A stretch of DNA of 64,000 nt from Zobellia uliginosa. Lineage in GTDB: Bacteria > Bacteroidota > Bacteroidia > Flavobacteriales > Flavobacteriaceae. Every line of letters starts with the position of its first letter. Within the stretch, counting starts at the first letter, position 1. This document shows positions 1 through 7,881 of the stretch, in pieces. Below the pieces are notes generated by a model that had not been told where the DNA came from, ran no database searches, and saw nothing but the letters and a program-made list of their open reading frames with translations. Location of the stretch: the NCBI RefSeq assembly GCF_018860745.1, contig NZ_JAHKPY010000012.1, forward strand, positions 372,001 to 436,000. Direction: 5' to 3'. A program made the translations under genes and the position numbers.

Positions 1-261
1 ATCTTCTACTTTAAAAAGAAAACTTCTACCCTTAGGAAGGCCCTTATAAGATTTGGTTGTACTTCTAGACCACATAAACATGGTATTCGTAGAAATATCC
101 CCAAAATCCTGCATAATGCCATTTTCCAGCCCCTTTCCTGCAGACAAGAGCAGTATTAAAATGAATATACCCCAAAACACACCAAAGGCGGTCAATACGG
201 TTCTGAACCAGTTGCTGGTCAGTACTTCCAAAATTTCTTTCCAACGGTCTCTATTGAACAT
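1..261 (-). CDS. ABC transporter permease, MacB/FtsX type (partial, N-terminal part)
   Basis: Only the first 87 codons are in the window; the frame is open to the left edge. The protein starts MFNRDRWKEILEVL, an amphipathic cytoplasmic leader, and then has a hydrophobic segment (about residues 18-40, FRTVLTAFGVFWGIFILILL). This is the usual N-terminus of MacB/FtsX permeases, which move substrates or act mechanically across the inner membrane with a separate ATPase. The next gene (ending at 293) encodes a second permease with the same N-terminal pattern (ERWQEIFDTIRKNKLRTFLTG), so this is a tandem pair in one transcription unit, 31 bases apart. The ATPase is presumably outside the window. Substrate cannot be inferred. 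Confidence 0.85.
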   Translation of the reverse strand, partial: MFNRDRWKEILEVLTSNWFRTVLTAFGVFWGIFILILLLSAGKGLENGIMQDFGDISTNTMFMWSRSTTKSYKGLPKGRSFLFKVED

Positions 262-292
262 AATTTTATGGTCAGGTTAGTTCAGTTTTATT

Positions 293-1537
293 TTATTCGT
301 CTCTTAAAGCATCAATGGTATGAATATTGGCCGCCCGCCATGCCGGAAAAAATCCGGCTATAGCACCTGCCAAAACCAATACAAACACCGTTGATATAGC
401 CACCGTGAAGTTCACAGAAGGGTTCATGATATAATCCACTTCTATATGTGGTCCTACAAATTCCAACAACCCCATACTGAAAATGAGTCCGGCAAATCCG
501 GAAATGGATGTAATGAAAATAGACTCGTGTAAAATCATACCTACTATGGACCATGGTTTGGCACCAAGTGCCTTCCTGATACCTATTTCTTTGGTACGTT
601 CCCGTACTACGATCAGCATAATATTACTAACACCTACAACACCCGCTATTATAGTGCATATACCTACGAACCAAAAGAACAGTGCAATATTATCCGTAAG
701 ACTATAGTAGCGCTTAGCCTCCTCCATGGCACTCCATACAAAAATAGCATTGGTATCTTCCGGATCAACAGTGTGAGTTTCCTGTAAATAAGATTGCAGG
801 TTGTTTTTAAATTTAATTGATTTGGCAACTACCTCTTCAAAATTATCCGAAGGAGGCAAAGTATACGCAAGATTATTCACTCGGTCTCCACCATTAAAAG
901 TACTTTGCGCAGTAGTTACCGGTATGAAGATGCGTTCTTCTTCACGGTCTTCAGTTTCATTGAATATTCCGATTATTTTAAACGGCAAACCCGATATTTT
1001 AATGAATTCACCTACGGGGTTCTCTACCTCGGTAAACACATCTTCAGCAATTTTCTTACCAATTATCGCAACCTTAGCCCTAGCGAGCTCATCTTGATGA
1101 TTTAAGAACCTGCCCGCAAAAATTCTTGCATTTTCAATTAATTGAAATTGTGGAGAAACCCCCTGAACTTGATATACCAATGCCTCATTACCATAGGTAA
1201 CCGAAACATCGCGAACAAAAACCCTAGGTGATTTAAATTGAATATCATCTTCTAGTAGCCTAGCCGAGAATTCATAATTTGCATTCGTTAGCTGTATATT
1301 TCTACCGGGGTTAAGGCCTTTATACTTTTTTGTAGTAGTTCCCGGCCAAACCCAAACACTGGTTGCAGCATCTTGCTCAAACTCATGAGCAATGCCATTG
1401 CGAAAGCCTTCGCCAAAACCTAATAGAATAACGAGGATAAATATTCCTGATGCTACGGATAATCCTGTGAGAAATGTTCGCAATTTATTTTTGCGAATAG
1501 TATCAAAGATTTCCTGCCACCTTTCGATGTCTAACAT
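293..1537 (-). CDS. ABC transporter permease, MacB/FtsX type
   Basis: 414 residues when started at the ATG at 1537 (MLDIERWQEIF). The frame can be extended 16 codons upstream to 1585, but the 1537 start matches the N-terminus of the neighbouring permease, so I prefer it. Architecture seen: one N-terminal membrane helix (about residues 22-43), a large periplasmic MacB-core region (about 45-285), and three C-terminal helices forming the FtsX domain, including GVSNIMLIVVRERTKEIGIRKALGA, a strongly conserved permease signature. The C-terminus ends AGFFPAWRAANIHTIDALRDE, also typical. Family members export peptides, drugs or lipoproteins, or regulate envelope enzymes. No substrate can be assigned. 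It precedes the other permease in the direction of transcription. Confidence 0.9.
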   Translation of the reverse strand: MLDIERWQEIFDTIRKNKLRTFLTGLSVASGIFILVILLGFGEGFRNGIAHEFEQDAATSVWVWPGTTTKKYKGLNPGRNIQLTNANYEFSARLLEDDIQFKSPRVFVRDVSVTYGNEALVYQVQGVSPQFQLIENARIFAGRFLNHQDELARAKVAIIGKKIAEDVFTEVENPVGEFIKISGLPFKIIGIFNETEDREEERIFIPVTTAQSTFNGGDRVNNLAYTLPPSDNFEEVVAKSIKFKNNLQSYLQETHTVDPEDTNAIFVWSAMEEAKRYYSLTDNIALFFWFVGICTIIAGVVGVSNIMLIVVRERTKEIGIRKALGAKPWSIVGMILHESIFITSISGFAGLIFSMGLLEFVGPHIEVDYIMNPSVNFTVAISTVFVLVLAGAIAGFFPAWRAANIHTIDALRDE

Positions 1538-1637
1538 GTAGTTGATTTTGATTGATTGATGAGCACGATTGGGGCTATCGTACAACTACAAGACTAGCAC
1601 GGGGAAGATTTGTTACACTAGAATGCCAAAAAAAATG

Positions 1638-1871
1638 TTAAACTTCTTCTGGTGACCTGTTTTTCATCTTTTTATAAACAAAATAAAATAATCCTGCTAC
1701 AAGAATATAAGGCAATGCCATAAGATATACGATGCCATTATTTATACCCTCTGCAGCTTTTACATTCCCGCTACTTTCTAAAGCAGCGCGACACATGGCA
1801 CATTGCGCCTCCAAAGTCTGGGGCGAAACCAAAACAGCTAAAATCAAAACTATAAATAGGGTCTTTTTCAT
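1638..1871 (-). CDS. small exported membrane protein with a CxxC motif
   Basis: 77 residues. A signal-peptide-like N-terminus (MKKTLFIVLILAVLVSPQTLEAQ) is followed at once by CAMC (C24, C27), a short polar stretch, one membrane helix (about residues 47-66) and a basic tail KKMKNRSPEEV. The predicted topology puts the CxxC pair on the periplasmic side, a position suited to metal binding or thiol exchange. It is the last gene of a block encoding Sco, DUF420 and oxidase subunits, 37 bases after the DUF420 gene, so a part in cytochrome oxidase assembly is a reasonable inference but nothing more. I recognise it as a type common beside oxidase genes in flavobacteria, without a described function. 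Confidence 0.75.
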   Translation of the reverse strand: MKKTLFIVLILAVLVSPQTLEAQCAMCRAALESSGNVKAAEGINNGIVYLMALPYILVAGLFYFVYKKMKNRSPEEV

Positions 1872-1908
1872 TCTTATTGATTCAAAAAATAATTTACCTA
1901 TTACTTTT

Positions 1909-2442
1909 TTAACTCACGTAATAAGGCGAAATCATAAGGTATACCACAACACCGGTTATCGCTACATATAACCAAATAGGAAATGTAATCTTTGCCCATT
2001 TCCTATGGTTTTCAAACTTTTTGAGGTACGCGAAAGCATACGTTTTGAGCACCAAAGGTATAATGATAATCGAAAGGATAATATGTGATACCAAGATAAA
2101 GAAATAGATATAGCGCATAATTCCTTCCCCACCGTAACTGGTAGATTCCGAGGTCATATGATATCCTATATACATCACTAAAAACAAGAGGGACAAACCT
2201 ATACAGCCGGTCATTATATTTTGATGTAATTTCTTCTTACCATTTTTAATCGCCCACACAGCAACAAGTAACAAAACGGCCGTAAGTCCGTTTATAGAAG
2301 CATAGATAGGCGGTAGAAAACCAAGTCTTTCTACATTTGGTATTTTCACTCCAAACAATATTGCCACCACTATGGGTACCACTATAGATACAATGGTAAT
2401 TAACTTATTAAACTTTTTTTCCTTTGCTAACGTCTCCTCCAT
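1909..2442 (-). CDS. DUF420 membrane protein (YozB/CtaM-like)
   Basis: 177 residues with five to six membrane helices. Features of the DUF420 family visible here are the HQNIMTGCIGLSLLFLVMYIGYH segment with spaced histidines, and later SHIILSIIIIPLVLKTYAFA and HRKWAKITFPIWLYVAITGVVVYLM. Members are small heme/copper-oxidase-associated membrane proteins; the Gram-positive relative CtaM is needed for some heme-copper oxidases. Its ATG lies directly after the Sco stop codon with no spacer, so translational coupling with Sco is likely. Role in this organism, presumably oxidase maturation, is inferred from family and context. Confidence 0.85.
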   Translation of the reverse strand: MEETLAKEKKFNKLITIVSIVVPIVVAILFGVKIPNVERLGFLPPIYASINGLTAVLLLVAVWAIKNGKKKLHQNIMTGCIGLSLLFLVMYIGYHMTSESTSYGGEGIMRYIYFFILVSHIILSIIIIPLVLKTYAFAYLKKFENHRKWAKITFPIWLYVAITGVVVYLMISPYYVS

Positions 2443-3165
2443 CTATTCTGCCAATAATCGTTTAATATCTTCTTTTAAAATTGAAATCTGTTCTTTTTCA
2501 CCATGATCATTTTCGCCCTGCTTTTCTGTAATAGCTCCACGATAATAGATTATTGGGTTACCGAAATCGTCCGTTCTAGACCTCAGAAAACCTTCTTTAT
2601 CTACTAAGGCAAATAATCCCGAATGTTCAAAACCACCTGGTGCATCCTCCATTTCCGCGGCAAAAATATTGAATCCATTGTTGGCCAGATCAAAAACTTG
2701 CTCTTTGTCTCCGGTCAATAAATGCCAATCCATATCGGTAATACCATATTTTTCGGCATATGCCTTCAAGACACTTGGTGTATCGTAATCCGGGGTTATT
2801 GAAAAAGAAGCTATTCCAAAATTTTCATCAGCCTTAAATTCGTTTTGGATAGTTACCAAGTTTTCTGTCATTACTGGACAAATAGATGGGCAACTCGTAA
2901 AAAAAAATTCAACAACAAATACCTTTCCATTATAATCAGAATTTGAAATGGCCAAGCTGTCTTGATTGATAAAATCAAAAGAAGGAACCTTTTTTTTCTC
3001 TCCGTTTAAAGTGATATAGGACAGTGTACTTTTTGCATGTTCAACATTTAACCTATCATTCTGCACAATGGTTCCGCTAGAAATACGGTCAACAATCCTG
3101 GGAACGAAAATAATTCCGAAAATCAGTATTATCAATGATACCCAAACATATGTATATTTCTTCAT
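2443..3165 (-). CDS. SCO family copper-delivery protein (SCO1/SenC)
   Basis: 240 residues: one N-terminal membrane anchor (about residues 6-22) and a periplasmic thioredoxin-like domain. The copper ligands of the family are all present: the CPSIC pair (C92, C96) in FFFTSCPSICPVM and the distal histidine H181 in GGFEHSGLFALVDK. Sco proteins deliver copper to, or reduce, the CuA site of oxidase subunit II. The gene is 26 bases downstream of a related but cysteine-free protein and abuts the DUF420 gene, inside a block of oxidase subunits III/IV and CyoE, which supports this role. Subunit II, its presumed client, is encoded 24 kb away with the Act operon. Confidence 0.93.
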   Translation of the reverse strand: MKKYTYVWVSLIILIFGIIFVPRIVDRISSGTIVQNDRLNVEHAKSTLSYITLNGEKKKVPSFDFINQDSLAISNSDYNGKVFVVEFFFTSCPSICPVMTENLVTIQNEFKADENFGIASFSITPDYDTPSVLKAYAEKYGITDMDWHLLTGDKEQVFDLANNGFNIFAAEMEDAPGGFEHSGLFALVDKEGFLRSRTDDFGNPIIYYRGAITEKQGENDHGEKEQISILKEDIKRLLAE

Positions 3166-3191
3166 TGCAGTTCGTAAATCAAAAACTGTTA

Positions 3192-3830
3192 TTATTCTTG
3201 CCTATCGGCATTATTCTTTTTAAGTGCCAGACGGTATTCCGCCAATATGATTTTTACATCATCTACCATCTTATTGTTTAACTCGGACACGGACGTTGCA
3301 TCAAAACCATACAAAGTAGCCTCTACCCCATCTTTTGTTCTACCTCTAAGATTTAGCTCTTTATCTATAATAAAGGCATAAGGAGTGCTTAAATCATTTT
3401 CTAATTGTATATCTGTTTTTAACGAAGAGAAAAAATCCTTGACCTGTTTTTCATCACCAAAAACAAAATTCCACTTTTGCATATCTACTAAATGGCCTAA
3501 CTCTTTCTTTAATTCCGTTGCTTGTACTTCCGTTCCTTTTGGCATTACCATTACAAACTGAAAATCTTTAAACTGATAAAAACGCTTATAAATTTTTTGA
3601 TTAAGGTTAAAGGCATTACCATTTTTCTTGTCAGGATTATTACCTAACAAACCAACTACGGTAATCTTATTCTTAAAGGTCGCGTTACCTTCCATATCAG
3701 TAACATCATTAACACCATTCGTCAAGATAGGAAGCTTGCCAAAGTTATTGACCCCAGAAGCAAAAAAAAGATATGCTACTATAGGTAGAATAAACAAAAC
3801 AATTAAGACCACATATTTTTTTACTTGCAT
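3192..3830 (-). CDS. membrane-anchored Sco-like protein without cysteines
   Basis: 212 residues: an N-terminal membrane anchor (about residues 5-25) and a soluble domain of about 180 residues. Its second half follows the adjacent Sco in order: WNFVFGDEKQVKDF against WHLLTGDKEQVFDL, then YAFIIDKELNLRGR against FALVDKEGFLRSR, then a C-terminal helix. The copper-binding CxxxC is absent; the protein has no cysteine at all, and the distal histidine is also missing. I infer a degenerate Sco/thioredoxin-fold protein that cannot do copper or thiol chemistry. It may bind an assembly partner. A promoter candidate lies just upstream, overlapping the terminator of the subunit IV gene. Family assignment rests on my visual alignment. 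Confidence 0.7.
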   Translation of the reverse strand: MQVKKYVVLIVLFILPIVAYLFFASGVNNFGKLPILTNGVNDVTDMEGNATFKNKITVVGLLGNNPDKKNGNAFNLNQKIYKRFYQFKDFQFVMVMPKGTEVQATELKKELGHLVDMQKWNFVFGDEKQVKDFFSSLKTDIQLENDLSTPYAFIIDKELNLRGRTKDGVEATLYGFDATSVSELNNKMVDDVKIILAEYRLALKKNNADRQE

Positions 3831-3867
3831 AGGAAAGGAGTGCGCCGCACCATATTTTCGACAGCTA

Positions 3868-3875
3868 CAAAAATA
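3868..3875 (-). promoter_or_regulatory. Bacteroidetes -7 box (TATTTTTG) for the Sco block
   Basis: On the minus strand TATTTTTG matches TAnnTTTG. It sits in the T-tract of the preceding terminator, about 38 bases before the start at 3830. No good TTG -33 element is at the usual distance, so it may be weak or fortuitous. Confidence 0.4.
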
Positions 3876-3900
3876 AAAAAGACGGTTGTGAAACCGTCTT
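3871..3900 (-). terminator. intrinsic terminator after oxidase subunit IV
   Basis: Minus-strand hairpin with a perfect 9-bp stem AAGACGGTT / AACCGTCTT, a 4-base loop and a T-rich tail (TTTTTTATTTTTG). It lies between the subunit IV stop (3933) and the Sco-like gene (3830). It would separate the oxidase structural genes from the Sco block, or give partial readthrough. Confidence 0.85.
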
Positions 3901-3932
3901 AGTATGCTGTTAATTTATTAAGATAATGTTTC

Positions 3933-4316
3933 TTAGAAATTCCACTGTATAAAGCCATCTTTATACACATTGTAGATATAGTCCGCTTCAAAGAGAAGAA
4001 TGAACAATAAATAGGCTACAAGGAAAATTGGTGTCCATACAATTGCTCTTCTTAAAGAATTTTTTTCATCACGTAGATGCATAAAATCCCAAGCAATGTA
4101 GTAAGCTTTTACCAAAGTAAGAATAATGAATACCCAGTTTATTAACTTCATTCCCACAAAATAAGAATGCGTTAATGCTCGAGGTTTAGCAATACCTAAT
4201 GCTACTTCTACTGCTGTTATTAGGGAAAGAAATATAAGTACTCCCCAGATTTTTTGGGTATTGGACTTGAATTTCAACAGTCCTCTAAAAATCTCTAGTT
4301 TGTGTCCGTGTGCCAT
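3933..4316 (-). CDS. cytochrome c oxidase subunit IV family protein
   Basis: 127 residues with three membrane helices (about residues 20-40, 55-78, 90-112). The N-terminus is MAHGHKLEIFRG, with the short His-containing leader common in this family; the segment VFIILTLVKAYYIAWDFMHLRDE is typical of bacterial subunit IV (COX4_pro/CtaF-like) proteins. Subunit IV is a small accessory subunit that stabilises the oxidase. The gene is 51 bases downstream of the long subunit III gene and is followed by a strong terminator, so it closes the structural part of this operon. Confidence 0.85.
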   Translation of the reverse strand: MAHGHKLEIFRGLLKFKSNTQKIWGVLIFLSLITAVEVALGIAKPRALTHSYFVGMKLINWVFIILTLVKAYYIAWDFMHLRDEKNSLRRAIVWTPIFLVAYLLFILLFEADYIYNVYKDGFIQWNF

Positions 4317-4367
4317 ATTATATTAATCTCAAATGCGTTATATGTCGTTTTAAACAGAAAATATAGG

Positions 4368-5357
4368 TTATACCAAATAGAAGAAGGTAAATACAAATAC
4401 CCAAACTAAATCTACAAAGTGCCAGTAAAGACCTACCTTTTCAACCATTTCATAATGGCCTCTCTTTTCGTAGGTTCCTAAAATCACATTAAAGAATATG
4501 ATTATATTAATAACTACACCAGAGAAAACGTGAAACCCGTGAAAACCTGTTATAAAAAAGAAAAAATCTGCGAATAGACGACTACCATATTCATTACGAA
4601 TAAGATTAGCGCCTTCAACTACCAACTTACCATCTTTGATTTTCTTTAAGGTCTCCTCTCTATTCAACAAGGTCTTATGACCTTCGTGCTCACCTTCCTG
4701 AACTATAGCTTCCGTACGGATAAGAATACTTGGATTGGCCTTAAGCCCCTCCATAACTTCGTTAAAAGAATAGGTTGGTTGATAACCTTCATCAAAAAAC
4801 CATATACCATTTTTATTCTCATGTACTGCGCGCTCACTAGGAATAGTCTTAGCAAAATCACGTATAGCCGCTCTTTCTCCAGTTTCAGCATTTACGAATT
4901 GTAAAATCCTACCACCTTTAGTCTCAACCGCACCGTAGTCTCCTTTTATAAAAGTTCCCCATTCCCAGGCCTGAGAGCCAACGAAAATAGCACCACCAAT
5001 AATGGTCAAGAACATATACCAAATAACGGCATTCTTCTTCATCTTATGACCTGCATCTACCGCTAACACCATAGTTACCGAAGACATAATAAGAATGAAC
5101 GTCATGAAAGCCACATAAATCATTGGGAAATTCCCATGAAAGAAAGGAACGTGGGTAAACACCTCATCCGCGATTGGCCATGTTTCAATAAACTTAAATC
5201 TTGAAAAGCCGTAAGCAGCCAAGAAACCCGAGAAAGTTAAAGCATCGGAAACGATAAAGAACCACATCATCATTTTACCATATGATGCTCCTAAGGGGCT
5301 ATTTCCGCCTCCCCACACGTTTTCTTCCGCCGTACCAGTTGTTACCGTTGAATCCAT
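4368..5357 (-). CDS. cytochrome c oxidase subunit III with a large soluble insertion
   Basis: 329 residues. Membrane helices are visible at about 28-50, 75-100, 110-131, 263-290 and 308-328. The family signatures GSQAWEWGTFIKG (residues 127-139) and FFFFITGFHGFHVFSG (about 265-280) are both intact, as is the terminal HFVDLVWVFVFTFFYL. Between those two signatures lies a hydrophilic stretch of about 115 residues (140-258), whereas ordinary subunit III has only a short loop there. Subunit III has no metal centre and helps stabilise the proton-pumping oxidase. A second, compact subunit III gene lies just upstream, so the operon carries two. The ATG at 5357 is preceded by a TAAATTTG promoter box. 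Confidence 0.92.
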   Translation of the reverse strand: MDSTVTTGTAEENVWGGGNSPLGASYGKMMMWFFIVSDALTFSGFLAAYGFSRFKFIETWPIADEVFTHVPFFHGNFPMIYVAFMTFILIMSSVTMVLAVDAGHKMKKNAVIWYMFLTIIGGAIFVGSQAWEWGTFIKGDYGAVETKGGRILQFVNAETGERAAIRDFAKTIPSERAVHENKNGIWFFDEGYQPTYSFNEVMEGLKANPSILIRTEAIVQEGEHEGHKTLLNREETLKKIKDGKLVVEGANLIRNEYGSRLFADFFFFITGFHGFHVFSGVVINIIIFFNVILGTYEKRGHYEMVEKVGLYWHFVDLVWVFVFTFFYLV

Positions 5358-5385
5358 ATATTTTGTAGTATGGTTAGATTTTGCA

Positions 5386-5393
5386 CAAATTTA
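5386..5393 (-). promoter_or_regulatory. Bacteroidetes -7 box (TAAATTTG) before the long subunit III gene
   Basis: Perfect TAnnTTTG on the minus strand in the 97-base gap between the two subunit III genes. A TTTC replaces TTTG 19 bases upstream, one mismatch from the -33 consensus. It could give internal initiation within the operon. Confidence 0.5.
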
Positions 5394-5454
5394 TAGTTTT
5401 CTTATGTATCGTGAAAGCACTATACACATGAAAAACCAACTTTATTTAATTTTA

Positions 5455-6036
5455 TTACCCTACGAAGTACATAAATGCCAGTAAATAAACCCATAGCAGG
5501 TCTAAAAAATGCCAAAATGTAGCTCCTAGATCTACTCCTAAATATTCTTGAGGGGAATATTTGCCCTTAATCTGATTATAAAGAACCACTAATAACGTAA
5601 TAATTCCAGCTGCAACGTGCACAATATGCACCATTGCGATTAAAAACACGTAAGATAGCTTAATATTACTTGTTGGCCCTGTAAAATAGTAGCCCGTAGC
5701 TATCATTTGGGAAAATCCGTTAAATTGAAATGCAACAAATGCTATCCCCAGTGCCAAAGTTGCCAACAGCCAAGTTGTCCCCATTTCAGAATCTCCTTTT
5801 TTAATGGCGTTTTTTGCCATTATATAAGTTAGACTACTTACTATTATTATAGCAGCACTTATCAAAAAAGAACTTGGCAAATGCAAATCACTGATCCAAT
5901 CTTCCCTGGAACTACTAACAATATACGCACTGGTCCAACCTGCAAACCCCATAAGCAGGCTTACGATTCCAAACCAGAGCATCATTTTTTTAGCCCGATC
6001 GTTCTTTTCTTTCCCCGTTCCTCTAGTTAAATCCAT
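5455..6036 (-). CDS. cytochrome c oxidase subunit III (compact form)
   Basis: 193 residues, five membrane helices, the usual length of CtaE/CyoC-type subunit III. It begins MDLTRGTGKEKNDRAKKMMLWFGIVS and has FAGWTSAYIVSSSREDW, VAFQFNGFSQMI, and the family HIVHVAAGIITLLVVLYN helix, ending FWHFLDLLWVYLLAFMYFVG. Subunit III supports the catalytic subunits I and II, which are encoded at 25818-28835. It begins 8 bases after the cyoE stop, so the two are co-transcribed. Having both this and a longer subunit III in tandem is a pattern I associate with Bacteroidetes oxidases. Confidence 0.9.
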   Translation of the reverse strand: MDLTRGTGKEKNDRAKKMMLWFGIVSLLMGFAGWTSAYIVSSSREDWISDLHLPSSFLISAAIIIVSSLTYIMAKNAIKKGDSEMGTTWLLATLALGIAFVAFQFNGFSQMIATGYYFTGPTSNIKLSYVFLIAMVHIVHVAAGIITLLVVLYNQIKGKYSPQEYLGVDLGATFWHFLDLLWVYLLAFMYFVG

Positions 6037-6044
6037 GATTCTAT

Positions 6045-6944
6045 TTAAATAAACTTATCTACTACGTACACCACTTGCATAAGCGTAATGTAACTAACAC
6101 TTGCCAACATTAGTTTTCTAGCAGTAACATTATCTCTTTTCTCGTATAAAAGAAAAGCGAACACTAACATTACCATTCCCATCAAAAATATGATTACCGC
6201 TGCGGGAATAGAAAGTTCCAACCTACCAGTAATACCAAATGCAGGAATTACAGAAATAACCAACATCCAAATAGTATACATTATAATCTGAAGCGCCGTA
6301 CCCTTATCCTTCTTCCCTGTAGGAAGCATTTTAAAACCTCCTTTTCTATAATCATCGTCCAACATCCAAGCTAATGCCCAGAAATGCGGAAACTGCCAAA
6401 AGAACTGTATCATGAATAAAGTACCCGGCTCTATGCCAAACTCGTTTGTTGCGGCAACCCACCCTAACATAAAAGGAATTGCCCCAGGAATTGCCCCAAC
6501 AAACACCGCCAATGGCGTTTTAGTCTTTAAGGGTGTATAACAACTTGTATAGAGAAATATAGAAATTGCTCCGAACATAGCTGTCTTGGGATTCAATATA
6601 TAAAGTGAGATAATACCCAGAACGGTAAGTAATACAGCAATAGACAATGCTTTATTGACGGATATTCTTCCTGCAGGTATAGGCCTGTTTTGCGTACGTT
6701 TCATTAACGCATCCAGATCTTTTTCAATAATCTGATTGTAAGCGTTGGATGCCCCAACCATGCAATATCCACCAAAAGCCAATAGCAAAAGTGAAACAAC
6801 ATCAATCTGATGGGCACCTAACAAATAACCAGCTAAAGAAGAAAAAACCACACTAATTGCTAGTCTAGCTTTAGTAATTTCTTTAAAATCGGCCATTGCC
6901 AGTGCCAAAGTAGGAACTGTTGCCATATTCACCGCAGTCTTCAT
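6045..6944 (-). CDS. cyoE: protoheme IX farnesyltransferase (heme O synthase)
   Basis: 299 residues, UbiA-type prenyltransferase with about nine membrane helices. It adds a farnesyl group to protoheme IX, giving heme O, the precursor of heme A for the aa3 oxidase. The substrate/Mg-binding motif is present as NAYNQIIEKDLDALMKRTQNRP (about residues 86-107), and a second aspartate-rich loop as WMLDDDYRKGGFKMLP. First gene of the oxidase accessory operon, with a good promoter (6963-6993) just upstream. Start at 6944 (MKTAVNMATVP) fits the promoter; the internal Met at residue 7 or 17 is also possible. The name ctaB is used for the same family. Confidence 0.95.
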   Translation of the reverse strand: MKTAVNMATVPTLALAMADFKEITKARLAISVVFSSLAGYLLGAHQIDVVSLLLLAFGGYCMVGASNAYNQIIEKDLDALMKRTQNRPIPAGRISVNKALSIAVLLTVLGIISLYILNPKTAMFGAISIFLYTSCYTPLKTKTPLAVFVGAIPGAIPFMLGWVAATNEFGIEPGTLFMIQFFWQFPHFWALAWMLDDDYRKGGFKMLPTGKKDKGTALQIIMYTIWMLVISVIPAFGITGRLELSIPAAVIIFLMGMVMLVFAFLLYEKRDNVTARKLMLASVSYITLMQVVYVVDKFI

Positions 6945-6962
6945 TCATCTTTTTTCGAACGG

Positions 6963-6993
6963 CAAAGATAGCTTTCAACCTCTATTTCTGCAA
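6963..6993 (-). promoter_or_regulatory. promoter of the cyoE-cox accessory operon
   Basis: Minus strand: TTG (6993-6991), 20-base spacer, TATCTTTG (6970-6963), a full match to the Bacteroidetes vegetative promoter. It places the transcript start about 15 bases before the cyoE ATG. Confidence 0.75.
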
Positions 6994-7063
6994 CCAATTG
7001 GTCATCTTTCTATTATGAGCTTTTACGAGCTGATCAATAAAGCAATTACGGTACAACCTGTAA

Positions 7064-7097
7064 CAAAAAAAACCCGCCTAACAAGTAGACGGGTTTT
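7064..7097 (-). terminator. intrinsic terminator after tonB
   Basis: Minus strand: AAAAACCCG ... CGGGTTTTTTTTG, a GC-rich hairpin (AACCCG/CGGGTT plus inner pairs) ending in eight Ts, 27 bases past the tonB stop. It isolates tonB from the downstream cyoE promoter. Confidence 0.85.
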
Positions 7098-7123
7098 TAA
7101 TATATTTTTTTTGTAGCTAGAGC

Positions 7124-7828
7124 TTACTGCAACTTAAATGTAATAGGAATACTAAATGGAACCCTTACAGCCCTACCACGTTGCTTACCTGGTGTCATTT
7201 TAGGAAGCTTACCAATAATACGAGCAGCTTCTTTCTCTAAGTTTTTATCCGGGCCACGCATTCTAACGTTACCAATGCTACCATCTTTCTGGATAGTAAA
7301 CATTACACTTACTCTACCCTGAACACCCATTTCTTGGGCTATTTCCGGATATCTGAAGTTCTTACCAATATGCTTCTGCATCATTTTTTGAAAACAAGCT
7401 CTTTTATCAGACTCACTTTCACAACCTGGAAAAATCGGAACATCTTCAATAACCGCAAAAGGTACATCTACATCTTCTACCTCTTCTTCAACAAGAACAT
7501 CCTCTACTTCTATGATTTCTTCTTCCTGACTGGTTTCCGTAGACTCAATTACAGTTTCTTCTACTTCCTCCTCATCTTCAACAACCTCAATAATTTCAGG
7601 TGCTGCTGGTGGCGGTGGCGGTGGTGGCGTTTTAATTTGCTCCGTCATAGGAACCTCTTCGTCCAATTCATCATCAACGTTCATTGAAATATCGTAATCA
7701 TTGGTCTTGTCATACGTTTTCCACTCCAACGCAGTATACACTAATCCCATTGTAACTGCCAGGCCAATAACAAAATAAAGTCCGCTATTGCGGCCTACAT
7801 CTGCTTTCGGGTTCTTTTTCGGTTCCAT
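7124..7828 (-). CDS. tonB: energy transducer TonB
   Basis: 234 residues. One N-terminal membrane helix (about 16-33) anchors the protein; a periplasmic linker follows with PPPPPPPAAPE (about 68-78) and a long acidic Glu/Val stretch (about 80-125); the C-terminal TonB domain covers about 150-234. Signature elements are FRYPEIAQEMGVQGRVSVMF, KDGSIGNVRMRG and the end VRVPFSIPITFKLQ. TonB couples the ExbBD proton-motive-force motor to outer-membrane TonB-dependent receptors. No exbB/exbD or receptor gene adjoins it. The gene lies 53 bases after the VanZ-like gene and has its own terminator. Confidence 0.93.
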   Translation of the reverse strand: MEPKKNPKADVGRNSGLYFVIGLAVTMGLVYTALEWKTYDKTNDYDISMNVDDELDEEVPMTEQIKTPPPPPPPAAPEIIEVVEDEEEVEETVIESTETSQEEEIIEVEDVLVEEEVEDVDVPFAVIEDVPIFPGCESESDKRACFQKMMQKHIGKNFRYPEIAQEMGVQGRVSVMFTIQKDGSIGNVRMRGPDKNLEKEAARIIGKLPKMTPGKQRGRAVRVPFSIPITFKLQ

Positions 7829-7881
7829 AATTTTGTATTTTAATGTGTGCTAATTTAATTAAATAATTCTTTAACAAGCAA

